This document shows positions 1 through 9,077 of a DNA stretch of 64,000 nucleotides, piece after piece. The notes beneath the pieces were generated by a model that did no database searches, had not been told where the DNA came from, and saw only the letters and a list, made by a program, of their open reading frames with translations. The stretch covers positions 62,001 to 126,000 of the forward strand of contig JAAFIL010000006.1 of the NCBI GenBank assembly GCA_013297775.1, written 5' to 3'. The position numbers and the translations under genes were made by a program. The DNA comes from Bacteroidota bacterium. Lineage in GTDB: Bacteria; Bacteroidota; Bacteroidia; B-17B0; Aurantibacillaceae. Position 1 is the stretch's first letter, and the number at the start of each line of letters is the position of its first letter.

Positions 1-1
1 C

Positions 2-1999
2 AACAACGATATGACCACCGTAAGTGCCCGCTCGTTTAATGTAGATGATACCAAAAAATATGCAGGTGCGCTAGGCGACCCAAGCCGCATGGCCGCTAAC
101 TTTGCAGGCGTTAGTGCGGGCAACGATAGCCGCAACGACATCGTTGTGCGTGGTAACTCTCCGGGCGGCATGCTCTGGCAATTAGAAGGTTTAAACATAT
201 ATAACCCCAACCACTTTGGATCGGTAAATACCACAGGAGGTCCCGTAAGCATGTTAAACAATAACAATTTAGATAAATCCGATTTTTTAACCTCAGCATT
301 CCCTGCTCAATATGGCAACGCCACAGCGGGTGTTTTTGATTTACGATTACGAGATGGCAATAATCAAAAGCACGAATTTTTAGGACAAATGGGCTTTAAC
401 GGCATTGAGCTAGGCACTGAAGGTCCATTGAGCCGCAACTCAAAAGCATCTTATGTAGTTAATTACCGTTACTCTACCTTAGGCTTATTTCAAGCCATGG
501 GTATCAGTTTTGGCACTGGCAATGCAACTCCCATTTATCAAGATATAAATTTTAAAATAACTGTACCCACTAAAAAAAATAATGGTAAGTTTACTTTATT
601 TGGCATAGGAGGAAATAGCCGAATAGATTTATTAGGTAAAGATGTGGATACAACCCAAGCTAATTTTTATGGCAACGTTAACCAAGATTCGTACCCTCGT
701 TTTAAAATGGGCGTTGTAGGAGCAAGCTATCAACAAAATATTTCGACCAAAACCTTTGTAAAACTAACCTTAGGGGCTAGTGCACAAACACAAGATTATA
801 CACAAGACTCTATTGCTATTAGCAATAAAATCGAAACCAAAACTCAAAACGTACGCGCCCAATTTTTAAACGCCAAGTACAGTGCCGTATTAACTATAAC
901 GCATAAATTCAACGCTAGAAATACTTTGGTAATTGGAGGAAACACCGATTACATAGCCTTTGACTACTTTAACAAAGCCATCTATAAAGGCTCTATTGAC
1001 AGAGTTTTTGTAGATATAAATGGAAGTACTTTATTATCGCAAGCTTATACACAATTTAAACACCGCTTTAATAGTAAGTTAAGTGCTAATGTTGGAGTAC
1101 ACGTTCAACATTTTAATTTGAATAATAGTTTGGCCGTTGAACCTCGCGCTGGTTTAAAGTTGGCGTTAACACCTAAGTCATCTATCAATGCGGGTTATGG
1201 CATTCACAACCAAATGCAAACGCTCTATAATTATTACATTCAAACTCCAACACCCGAGGGCATCATCTATTCTAATAAAAATTTAGGCTTTACACAAAGT
1301 CAGCATTTTGTTTTAGGCTACGACCATAACCTAACCGATAACATACGTTTAAAAGTAGAAACGTATTATCAACACTTAGACAAAGTTCCGGTAAATACCT
1401 TTAGTTCATCTTACGCAGCCGTTAACGACGGTTCGGGTTTCGATTTTTCGGATATAACTAACTTATCGAACAAAGGCACAGGCACCAATTACGGCGTAGA
1501 ATTAACCTTAGAACGGTTTTTTAACAAAGGCTTTTATTTTTTAATAACAGGCTCGTTGTTCGATAGCAAATATAAAGGAAGCGATGGCGTTGAACGCAAT
1601 ACGGCGTTTAATACCAAATATGCCGCTAACGTATTAGCAGGTAAAGAATTTGAAATTGGTAAAAAAGGAAACGTGTTGGTGTTTAATATAAGAGCAACAC
1701 GCATTGGCGGTAAATACCTAACGCCTTTAAACTTAGAAGCCTCTAAACAAGCGGGCAGAGCCATTTTTGATGCTGACAAAGCCTTTAGCGAAAAGCAACC
1801 CGATTATTTTAGAGTAGATGCCAAAATTGCATTTCGGAAAGAGTACAAAAAAAGTACTTTAGAATTTGCTGTTGATTTTCAAAATGTAAGCAATCATAAG
1901 AATGTATTTTTACAAGGGTATAACGTTAAAACCAATAGCATTTCTACCGAGTACCAGCAAGGGTTTTTCCCAGTACCCATGGTTAAATTTACATTTTAA
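2..1999 (+). CDS. TonB-dependent outer-membrane receptor, 5'-truncated by window edge
   Basis: The reading frame is open from base 2, so the true start lies outside the window and the ATG at 11 is probably internal. The visible part begins in the plug domain: the segment around IVVRGNSPGGMLWQLEG and the following PNHFG and QYGNATAGVFDLRLR stretches match plugs of SusC/CarboxypepD_reg-type TonB receptors. The remaining roughly 550 residues alternate short polar and aromatic strands as expected of a 22-strand barrel, and the protein ends in PMVKFTF with a terminal Phe, typical of outer-membrane barrels. It should import a siderophore, vitamin or glycan across the outer membrane, energised by TonB-ExbBD. 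No SusD-like partner follows; the next gene is an oxidoreductase 28 nt downstream. The substrate cannot be told from sequence. Confidence 0.9.
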   Translation, partial: NNDMTTVSARSFNVDDTKKYAGALGDPSRMAANFAGVSAGNDSRNDIVVRGNSPGGMLWQLEGLNIYNPNHFGSVNTTGGPVSMLNNNNLDKSDFLTSAFPAQYGNATAGVFDLRLRDGNNQKHEFLGQMGFNGIELGTEGPLSRNSKASYVVNYRYSTLGLFQAMGISFGTGNATPIYQDINFKITVPTKKNNGKFTLFGIGGNSRIDLLGKDVDTTQANFYGNVNQDSYPRFKMGVVGASYQQNISTKTFVKLTLGASAQTQDYTQDSIAISNKIETKTQNVRAQFLNAKYSAVLTITHKFNARNTLVIGGNTDYIAFDYFNKAIYKGSIDRVFVDINGSTLLSQAYTQFKHRFNSKLSANVGVHVQHFNLNNSLAVEPRAGLKLALTPKSSINAGYGIHNQMQTLYNYYIQTPTPEGIIYSNKNLGFTQSQHFVLGYDHNLTDNIRLKVETYYQHLDKVPVNTFSSSYAAVNDGSGFDFSDITNLSNKGTGTNYGVELTLERFFNKGFYFLITGSLFDSKYKGSDGVERNTAFNTKYAANVLAGKEFEIGKKGNVLVFNIRATRIGGKYLTPLNLEASKQAGRAIFDADKAFSEKQPDYFRVDAKIAFRKEYKKSTLEFAVDFQNVSNHKNVFLQGYNVKTNSISTEYQQGFFPVPMVKFTF

Positions 2000-2027
2000 A
2001 AGTTAAACACTATCAATTAAAATTAAT

Positions 2028-2606
2028 ATGAAAAAGATTCTGATTATCAACGGACATCCCTCCGAAACTAGTTTTTGCAAAGCATTAGCCGAAAGCTATA
2101 AAGAAGGGAGCAGCGAAGCTGGACATGTTGTTGAATTAATACATCTTCGCAACTTAAAATTCGATACTAATTTGAACAATGGCTACAGCAAGCAAAGCGC
2201 ACCAGAACCCGATGTTGTATTTGCACAACAAAAAATAACATGGGCTAATCATATTGTGATTATTCATCCCGTATGGTGGGGTTCGGTACCCGCCTTGTTA
2301 AAAGGATTTTTTGATAGGGTATTGTTACCTGGCTTTGCCTTTAAGTACCGCGCCAACAGCCCGCTTTGGGATAAATTATTGAAAGGAAAAACGGGTCATG
2401 TTATTTACACAAGCGATACACCAAATTTTATTTACCGATTTTTATTTTTGGCACCTTCGGTTAATCAAGTAAAAAAACGAACCTTACAATTTTGTGGTAT
2501 CAATCCAGTAAAAGTAACTGCCATTAGCCCTATACGCCAATCAACAAAAGAATTTAGAGCAAATTGGTTAGCCAAAATTAAGCAATTGGCAAAAGCAAAT
2601 CATTAA
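2028..2606 (+). CDS. NAD(P)H-dependent oxidoreductase, flavodoxin-like fold
   Basis: A 192-residue protein of the Flavodoxin_2 (NQO/MdaB/KefF-like) family. It opens with a beta strand and phosphate loop (KKILIINGHPSETSF), has the HPVWWGSVPALLKGFFDRV segment that contacts the flavin and marks the family, and keeps the usual length. Members are cytoplasmic FMN or FAD proteins that transfer two electrons from NAD(P)H to quinones. The start ATG is the first in frame and lies 28 nt after the TonB receptor. The next gene has its own promoter-like TAACTTTA element, so co-transcription with the kinase is uncertain. The true electron acceptor is unknown. Confidence 0.88.
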   Translation: MKKILIINGHPSETSFCKALAESYKEGSSEAGHVVELIHLRNLKFDTNLNNGYSKQSAPEPDVVFAQQKITWANHIVIIHPVWWGSVPALLKGFFDRVLLPGFAFKYRANSPLWDKLLKGKTGHVIYTSDTPNFIYRFLFLAPSVNQVKKRTLQFCGINPVKVTAISPIRQSTKEFRANWLAKIKQLAKANH

Positions 2607-2614
2607 AATATTGC

Positions 2615-2622
2615 TAACTTTA
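2615..2622 (+). promoter_or_regulatory. Bacteroidota -7 element (TAACTTTA) before LytS-type kinase
   Basis: TAACTTTA matches the TAnnTTTG -7 consensus and lies 7 nt before the ATG at 2630. It makes the in-frame TTG at 2624 an unlikely start because that codon falls at the expected transcription start. This is pattern matching only; no -33 element was assigned. Confidence 0.4.
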
Positions 2623-2629
2623 GTTGTTA

Positions 2630-3658
2630 ATGAAATTTTTAAAACATCGTTTTTTTTATGTGATTATTTTAGGCGTTATCATTGCCTCCTTAATTCATGG
2701 GCTGGTACCCGTACCCGAAGAAAGCAAAGTTACGAACGGATTTTTTTATAGTCTATTACTAACCATCGCTATTACTTTCTGTATTTGGGAAGGAAGTTTG
2801 GCAATTGATAAACGTTTGAATAAACTCTTTTCGTGGGATAAGCACCCCATGAAGCGTGTTTTGCTTCAAAGCGTTACTAATCTCATTTACAGTAATAGTA
2901 TTATTTTAATCGGTTCAAGTTTATTTGATTATTTTGTTTGTAAGATGCCTAAAGATATGCAAGGTAAAATGAGTTTGGCTGGCTTAATTGTAGGATCTTT
3001 AATTACACTCATCGTTATGGCTTTCGAGATTGGAACACAATTTTTCAAAAAATGGAAAGCCTCTTTGTTAGAAGTAGAAAAGTATAAGAAGGAAACCACC
3101 GAAGCGCAGTTAGAAAATTTAAAGAGTCAAGTCAATCCACATTTTTTATTTAATAATTTAAGCGTCCTTTCGTCATTAGTTTATAAAAATCAAGATAAAG
3201 CCGTTGATTTTATTAGTCAGTTCTCGAAGGTTTACCGGTATATATTAGATAACAACAGCAAAGAGTTAGTAGCCCTCGAGACAGAACTAAAATTTATTGA
3301 ATCGTATTGCTATTTATTGTCTATTCGATTTGGAGCAGGCATTAGTTTTAAACTCAGCATCGAACCCGAAAAGTTACAGCTTTTGATTCCACCAATGGCC
3401 TTGCAACTCTTAATTGAAAATACTATTAAACACAACGAAACCTCTTTAGAAATGCCCTTATTAGTGGAGGTATTTACCCAAGACGATTATTTAATCGTAA
3501 CGAATAATTTGCAAACGCGCGCATTGAGCGAAGGTAGTTCTAAAATGGGACTTAAAAATATTATATCGCGCTACAAACATTACACCGAAAGCCTCGTACA
3601 GGTTCATGCTACTGAAAAAAGTTTTGAAGTACAACTGCCTTTATTAAAAAACCAATGA
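2630..3658 (+). CDS. LytS/YehU-type sensor histidine kinase
   Basis: About 342 residues. The N-terminal half carries four hydrophobic segments (near residues 8-26, 38-58, 84-104, 118-140). A His_kinase (PF06580) domain follows, with the phospho-acceptor motif SQVNPHFLFNNLSVL and an ATPase segment with N-box IENTIKHNE and a late MGLKNI glycine motif. This architecture is typical of Bacteroidota LytS-like kinases. The stop overlaps the next start (ATGA), tying it to the LytTR regulator. I prefer the ATG at 2630 over the upstream TTG at 2624. The signal sensed is unknown because no extracellular sensor domain is visible. Confidence 0.9.
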   Translation: MKFLKHRFFYVIILGVIIASLIHGLVPVPEESKVTNGFFYSLLLTIAITFCIWEGSLAIDKRLNKLFSWDKHPMKRVLLQSVTNLIYSNSIILIGSSLFDYFVCKMPKDMQGKMSLAGLIVGSLITLIVMAFEIGTQFFKKWKASLLEVEKYKKETTEAQLENLKSQVNPHFLFNNLSVLSSLVYKNQDKAVDFISQFSKVYRYILDNNSKELVALETELKFIESYCYLLSIRFGAGISFKLSIEPEKLQLLIPPMALQLLIENTIKHNETSLEMPLLVEVFTQDDYLIVTNNLQTRALSEGSSKMGLKNIISRYKHYTESLVQVHATEKSFEVQLPLLKNQ

Positions 3659-4413
3659 ACGTTATAATTATAGAAGATGAGCCTTTATCGGCCGATCATT
3701 TAACAGCACTCTTAAAGCGAGTAGATGCAAGCATTGAGGTTATGGCCACCGCCGATACTATAAAAAAATCGGTCAAATTATTAGCTGAAAAACCGAATAT
3801 AGACTTATTGTTTGTAGATATACATTTAGCCGATGGTCTTAGCTTCGATATTTTCTCTAAAATTTCCGTAACAACGCCTATTATTTTTACGACGGCTTAC
3901 GATGAGTATGCCATTAAAGCGTTTAAAGTTAACAGCATTGATTATTTATTAAAACCAATTGGGATAGAAGACCTAAGACTCGCCATTCAAAAATTTGAAA
4001 AGCTACGAACCGCTGCAATTCACCATCTAAATACCGAAAAAATAGACACCGCATTTTCTATCTTAAACAAACACTATAAAAATAGATTCATGGTAAAAAT
4101 AGGCGATACCATTGCTTCTATAAAAACCGACGATATTATTTATTTTATTGCCGAAGATGGAATTATTTTGCTAGTAACAAATGCCGGGCGGCGTTATCCA
4201 ATTGATTACACGCTCGATCAATTAGAACAGTTAATAGATTTGAATTTATTTTTTAGAGTGAACCGAAAAGTTTTAATTCATATCGAAGCGGTTAAAAAAG
4301 TAAATACTTATTTTAACGGACGCTACAAACTAAGTACCGATTTTTTAAAAGAAGAAGATAGCATTGTGAGCAGAGAGCGTGTGAGCGAGTTCAAACAATG
4401 GCTCGATAAGTAG
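3655..4413 (+). CDS. LytTR-family response regulator
   Basis: 252 residues: a receiver domain (residues 1-120) with acidic pocket E7-D8, phospho-acceptor D55 in LLFVDIHLADG, and the conserved Lys in YLLKPI, followed by a LytTR DNA-binding domain (about residues 145-250; DIIYFIAEDG, then FFRVNRKVLIH). It overlaps the kinase gene by 4 nt (ATGA), so the two are translationally coupled and form a two-component system. The secreted CAP-domain gene 204 nt downstream on the same strand is a possible target, but no LytTR direct-repeat operator was identified. Confidence 0.93.
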   Translation: MNVIIIEDEPLSADHLTALLKRVDASIEVMATADTIKKSVKLLAEKPNIDLLFVDIHLADGLSFDIFSKISVTTPIIFTTAYDEYAIKAFKVNSIDYLLKPIGIEDLRLAIQKFEKLRTAAIHHLNTEKIDTAFSILNKHYKNRFMVKIGDTIASIKTDDIIYFIAEDGIILLVTNAGRRYPIDYTLDQLEQLIDLNLFFRVNRKVLIHIEAVKKVNTYFNGRYKLSTDFLKEEDSIVSRERVSEFKQWLDK

Positions 4414-4616
4414 TCATTGTTCCATTGGTTAGCTCTAAAGAAAATAATTCCATCACTAAAAAATAGTTTGGAAGTCTATCATCTTACACTTTGTTAATTA
4501 AACATGAGTTTTATTGTAGAGGTAAAACATCAATTTTTAAAATGTTATGGTGCAATTTTCTTAGATTTCCTATCAAAAGAAATGAGTATATTTAATTTCA
4601 TCTCTTATGAATTGAC

Positions 4617-7268
4617 ATGTTTAAAAGAAAATTCTATTATCTAATTTTTTGTATGTTTTTGATTGGGTTTCCACGGCCAATTTATTCGCAGCAAGCCAAT
4701 GATAAGATCAATCTTAATGCACTAAATGAGAAATTACTTGAACACCTCATTAAAGTAAAAATAGATGAAGTACGCCAACAGCAAAAGTTAGCACCTCTCC
4801 ATAACGACTCGGTACTTTATGTAGCGGCTAAGTTTCATGCTAATTATTTATTTAATAAAGGGGAACTAAGCCATACTGAACCCGAAAATAAAAAGATGGA
4901 GACCCCTCAGAAACGAGCCGATTTTTTTGGTGCCATTAATTATTTGGTAGGCGAAAATGTAGCGTTTACATTGGTAGGGTTGCCCGTTCGAGATAAAAAA
5001 AGTAAAATACACATCAATACAACTTATGATGAAACTGCTACCGACTTTGTAACACTGTGGGTTAACTCACCGGGGCATTATAAAAATATTATTACGCCCA
5101 ATTACAACGCAACAGGGCTTGCCATTTATGTGGATACGAAAACAAAACGTATCTATGCAGTACAAAAGTTTGCTCAAATTTTATTCAAGTATAGTTTTAA
5201 GTCGAATACGAAATTTTTTTCCTACTCCGATTTTATTCCTCCTAAATCCATTAACAGTTTTGATTCGATTTTACGGAAACCGCACAAAGGGAAACATGTG
5301 CACCGCCTCAAGGCTATAACCGATTCGTCTAAGTGTAAAACGTGCTTTATTGCTGATAGTAATTTTCATTTCGGACAAACGCGTATTGAATACAAAGGGA
5401 AAGGTATTTATTTAGTGTCGAACGATCCTCAACCTATTTTAGATCTCTTGCTTAAACGGAAAGATGGTTTTGCTGCCGAAATAGTAAACTACAACCCGTT
5501 TGATTGTGGTAATCCGGAGTATTATACACAAGCCTCACGCCGCAATGGTCAATGCATTTTTAATGGCAAGGTTTTAAAACCCATTTACCGAAAAAAAGCA
5601 TTAGCGGGCTTTAAAGGTGGAGCGAAAAATCGTCAACGTATTCAAACTAAAATAACGGACGGTAAAATAAAAATATATTCTCTAAAACTTGGAAAAATTC
5701 CTAAGAACCAAACGGCATATTTTGAAGTTAATTTAGCTATGATTCAAAAACGTCGTGTATGTAAAGTGATGCACTTTTCGTCGGTGTGTGGCGATACCCT
5801 CGAAAAGTTTTACGAACTTCCTTTTTATAGCGATACATTAAATACAGTTGCGAGTGTAGAGAGCGATTATCGAAATTTTCGGTTCAATGTACCCTTTCAA
5901 AAAAACAAGGCTACATTTGAGTTAAAGGATATAAAACCTATTTTAGACTCGGTTATTAGCGAGTATTTTATAGCCGATACAATTGAAATTAACGCTTTCT
6001 CATCCATTGAAGGTAGCGAAAAAATAAATCAGCAATTGCAAAAGGAACGCGCTATAAATTTGGCTAATACGATTTGTAAAAATCAAAAACGAAAAGTTCA
6101 TCAACTCATCACCGCCGAAGAGAATTGGACGTTGTTTAAAAATCAACTTGCAAGTAATAAACAACTCGAACCGTATAAAGGTAAAACGCAAGAAGAAGTA
6201 AAGTTGCTTTTAAAGGACAGCAGTCTTCAAAAAAAGTGGGAACCTTTTTTAGCACCCCAACGTCTCGCAAAAGTTCGTATTCATGCAAAAGAACCTATCT
6301 CTGATAAAACGATTGAACGTTATTTACTAAGTAAAACGAAAACGCTTACTACTAATATCCCCCATTTACAACAACAAAAAAAATGGGATAGCCTAACCGT
6401 TTTATTAGACTCTCTCACCTTTTTTATGGAAGTAGCCTATACTAAAATTAAAGCAAAGGTTATTGCACCAACTTTTTTTAAATACTTCGAGATTGGTGAA
6501 AGTAAGGTATTTAATGCGTTTCATGTCAAACGTTTAAAGTATAAATTAGATTTAATTGGTATTCAAGAGAACAATGCGAATTGGGTGCGTACAGTTTATA
6601 CTGAACTTGTGAATTTATATAATAAAGATGAACGGTCTTTTTTTATTAATTACAACATGTTAAACCTTATTCAGAAATATGAAAAATTACTTGATGTAAG
6701 TATTGACGATAAACGAAAAAATAGCTACATCGAAGAGTTAAGAAGGTATGCCTTGAGTGAACGTGAAAAAGTATTAGCTGAACAATTAAGTTTAAATTTT
6801 TGGTTTCAAATGGCACGCTTGCCTTTAACGAGTTTACCTGAGAGTGAGCAAGCCGATTGTTTGCAAGCTCTTTATGGTATTCACAACTATTTTGCACAGC
6901 GAGAACTGAGTACAGTTGAATTAAATAAACTCGGTGCTTTTTATTTATACCATTCGCAAGCCAACTGGGTTGTTGAAATTTTAGCACCAGAGTTTACCAA
7001 TAAAAAAAATAATCCCGAAGGTTTAAAGATATTGGCTAAAACTTTATACCAAAATTATGAAGAAACGGGCGATACATCGTACTACACGTTTTTAGAGCAG
7101 GTGTACGATATAGTTGGTAAAACAGAATGGTGTCCGATGTTTATTGGCCCGTGTAATATTAGTTTTCAAGCATTAGATTACGAACGGTTTAGAAATTATT
7201 ATTGCGAACGTTGTGCTGATTACTTGAATGCTGCTAAACGCCCAATGCAGGCAACCGACTCTAATTAA
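4617..7268 (+). CDS. Secreted CAP-domain protein with OmpA-like segment
   Basis: 883 residues with an N-terminal signal peptide (cleavage near IYSQ, residue 25). Residues about 40-190 form a CAP (SCP/PR-1) domain: the four cavity elements are visible as SHTEP, GENVAF, WVNSPGHYKNI and a terminal IYAVQKFAQ strand. A segment around residues 425-500 (NKATFELKDIKPILDSVI, then INAFSS..GS..INQQLQKERA) resembles an OmpA-type peptidoglycan-binding module, including its final arginine helix. The C-terminal 300 residues are helical, perhaps TPR-like, and end in a cysteine-rich tail (GPCN, YYCERC). It is probably periplasmic or cell-surface. Function is unknown; CAP domains bind lipids or act as peptidases in some families. 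Confidence 0.75.
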   Translation: MFKRKFYYLIFCMFLIGFPRPIYSQQANDKINLNALNEKLLEHLIKVKIDEVRQQQKLAPLHNDSVLYVAAKFHANYLFNKGELSHTEPENKKMETPQKRADFFGAINYLVGENVAFTLVGLPVRDKKSKIHINTTYDETATDFVTLWVNSPGHYKNIITPNYNATGLAIYVDTKTKRIYAVQKFAQILFKYSFKSNTKFFSYSDFIPPKSINSFDSILRKPHKGKHVHRLKAITDSSKCKTCFIADSNFHFGQTRIEYKGKGIYLVSNDPQPILDLLLKRKDGFAAEIVNYNPFDCGNPEYYTQASRRNGQCIFNGKVLKPIYRKKALAGFKGGAKNRQRIQTKITDGKIKIYSLKLGKIPKNQTAYFEVNLAMIQKRRVCKVMHFSSVCGDTLEKFYELPFYSDTLNTVASVESDYRNFRFNVPFQKNKATFELKDIKPILDSVISEYFIADTIEINAFSSIEGSEKINQQLQKERAINLANTICKNQKRKVHQLITAEENWTLFKNQLASNKQLEPYKGKTQEEVKLLLKDSSLQKKWEPFLAPQRLAKVRIHAKEPISDKTIERYLLSKTKTLTTNIPHLQQQKKWDSLTVLLDSLTFFMEVAYTKIKAKVIAPTFFKYFEIGESKVFNAFHVKRLKYKLDLIGIQENNANWVRTVYTELVNLYNKDERSFFINYNMLNLIQKYEKLLDVSIDDKRKNSYIEELRRYALSEREKVLAEQLSLNFWFQMARLPLTSLPESEQADCLQALYGIHNYFAQRELSTVELNKLGAFYLYHSQANWVVEILAPEFTNKKNNPEGLKILAKTLYQNYEETGDTSYYTFLEQVYDIVGKTEWCPMFIGPCNISFQALDYERFRNYYCERCADYLNAAKRPMQATDSN

Positions 7269-7274
7269 GTGGCA

Positions 7275-8087
7275 TCAGTTTCTGCCTTCCAACTCTTCAA
7301 CTGCACCCATAAAGTTGATAAATGTTAAGCCTTGTGTTTCGCAATAGTCAATGGTCCACATATACCACTCTACCCATGTTTTAAAGGCGTGCGAAAAATA
7401 ACGGTCGTGGAAATCAATTCCTAAATACTGTAACTGCTCGTGATGGGCTTTATCTATTAGCCGTTTGGTAGTATCTTTAGCTTGCTCAAAAGTTTTAGTT
7501 TGCCAACGTTGGCCCTCTTCAATAACCCATCCGTCCATTATCTGAAACGGGAACTCCCATAAACGCCCAATTTTGTAAGGATTTTTAAAACTGTTTTCAG
7601 TACTATCGTAAACATAGCCCACCTCATCAAAATAGCGAAAGGTGTTTTCGTTATTGCGCACATAGTGCATACGCATACCCGATTGCGGTTGACCACTCAA
7701 CTTTAAAAATAATTGAAGTTCGTCGTTAATGGATTGTTTGTTTACATAAGCAATTCCATGTACGCCCAACTCGCAGCCTCGTTTTTGCATTTGTTCTATC
7801 CACACCAAAGCTGCTTGGTTACTATAATTTAAACCTATGCCTTTACTTACTGCAATAAAAAAACTCGATGGTACTTTGTGGATATTATTAAAGGTAATTA
7901 GCTCATCAATATTTTGCCATTTATTTTTAAAAAAGTCGGACCAACGCAACAGGTATTCGCGTAAACTGATTTTTCCATTAATTAATTCGATGTGCATGCG
8001 TGCCATAAATTTGGGCAGTATGGTATCTTTAAACAGATGTTCCCAAACGGTAATGTGGTCTATATCGTGCGATACAATTACTTTCAT
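7275..8087 (-). CDS. Polysaccharide deacetylase-like protein
   Basis: 270 residues, no signal peptide. The N-terminus VIVSHDIDHI carries the metal-binding Asp pair of NodB-type carbohydrate esterases, CELGVHGIAYV supplies a candidate metal His, and the C-terminal YLGIDFHDRYF strand supplies another His. These features fit Bacteroidota polysaccharide deacetylase-like proteins that sit in glycan or envelope loci, but the classical HxxxH motif is not obvious, so activity is uncertain. It lies 90 nt downstream of a FemAB-like gene on the same strand, at the end of the serC-serA-DUF1015 gene row. It converges with the CAP gene, with only 6 nt between stops. Confidence 0.65.
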   Translation of the reverse strand: MKVIVSHDIDHITVWEHLFKDTILPKFMARMHIELINGKISLREYLLRWSDFFKNKWQNIDELITFNNIHKVPSSFFIAVSKGIGLNYSNQAALVWIEQMQKRGCELGVHGIAYVNKQSINDELQLFLKLSGQPQSGMRMHYVRNNENTFRYFDEVGYVYDSTENSFKNPYKIGRLWEFPFQIMDGWVIEEGQRWQTKTFEQAKDTTKRLIDKAHHEQLQYLGIDFHDRYFSHAFKTWVEWYMWTIDYCETQGLTFINFMGAVEELEGRN

Positions 8088-8177
8088 ATATCGTTAATAT
8101 TTATTTTTAATTGTCATACGGAATAGCCCATTTATTGTAATTAATTATTTGTGTTCGGTAAACATGGTTATGTCATA

Positions 8178-9077
8178 TTAGCGTAACCATTTTAATGGAT
8201 AAGGTAAGCGGTTTATTCGTAACGAATAATAGGTTTGTGGTAAGGCCCCGAAACCTTTGTAAAACTGTGCCATGCTACTTTGTTGTCCGCCGCCAAAATC
8301 GAACCATACATTTTTGGGCGCGTATATGTTTAAGGCTTTTTGCATCAATAGGTGCATGCTTCCATTGCTTTCTGCTTTATTGAGTTGCACGCCTTTTAAG
8401 TAAACGGCATGGTGTTTATTTGAAACAAAATGTGCTAAAGCTGCTGGTGTTTCTTGCGCATTGTAAGCCACTAGGGTTAAGAGTTCTTCTTTCTGTTGCA
8501 AGGTTTCTATTAATATTTTAAACCGTTGAATGGCTTTGGGTTTTAAGCCAATGTTTGTTTTTAAAAAGGGATGAATGTATTGCGAAGATAATTTTAAGGC
8601 TTGTGTGTCGTTTATTATTTCTATTCTTAAACCAGAGGCCAATGCTTTTTTTATGTTGCGTTTGGTATTTTGATTAAAGTTAAAATTAGCCGTAGGCTCT
8701 AACACATACGTTGTTTTTGTTTTTAGTTGATTTACCAAGGGCGAAGTGTGTTTGGCATGACATTCAATATCTGTAAACAAATAGTTTTGTTGTAATTCGC
8801 TAAAGAAGCGTTGCTCAACCTCGGCCCGACGGGTTTTCATAAACACACCCAATTGAGGGGTGAAGTGTGGTTGATACAAATAAGTAATACCATATTTTTT
8901 ATTTTCGGTGAGTGGCATAACGGCTTCGTAATTGCCGAGTACCAAGGCTTTCCAATTGGGACAAACGGCATTAAGGTAAGTGCTACTTGCAAACACACAC
9001 GGAAAGTCAGATTGCAAAATGGCATCATCCCATTTACGACTATCTATTTCTGCATGTTGCAGCCGCTTTAATTCCAT
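8178..9077 (-). CDS. FemAB/GNAT-like acyltransferase-fold protein
   Basis: 299 residues. The C-terminal half (about 130-290) has the features of a GNAT_6/FemAB-type domain: a NTKRNIKKALASGLRI segment, LTLVAYNAQETPAALAHFV strand, and the closing FDFGGGQQSSMAQFYKGFGA, which resembles the FxG..n...a.FKxxFG signature of these proteins. Relatives transfer amino acids or acyl groups to cell-wall or glycan acceptors, but the substrate here is unknown. The start ATG shares one base with the stop of the DUF1015 gene (TAATG), so it belongs to the same transcript. The polysaccharide-deacetylase-like neighbour suggests an envelope role; this is inference. Confidence 0.68.
   Translation of the reverse strand: MELKRLQHAEIDSRKWDDAILQSDFPCVFASSTYLNAVCPNWKALVLGNYEAVMPLTENKKYGITYLYQPHFTPQLGVFMKTRRAEVEQRFFSELQQNYLFTDIECHAKHTSPLVNQLKTKTTYVLEPTANFNFNQNTKRNIKKALASGLRIEIINDTQALKLSSQYIHPFLKTNIGLKPKAIQRFKILIETLQQKEELLTLVAYNAQETPAALAHFVSNKHHAVYLKGVQLNKAESNGSMHLLMQKALNIYAPKNVWFDFGGGQQSSMAQFYKGFGALPQTYYSLRINRLPYPLKWLR

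Noticed and set aside
2624-2629. TTG start for the LytS-type kinase
   Set aside because: An ATG two codons later is better and lies 7 nt behind a TAACTTTA promoter box.
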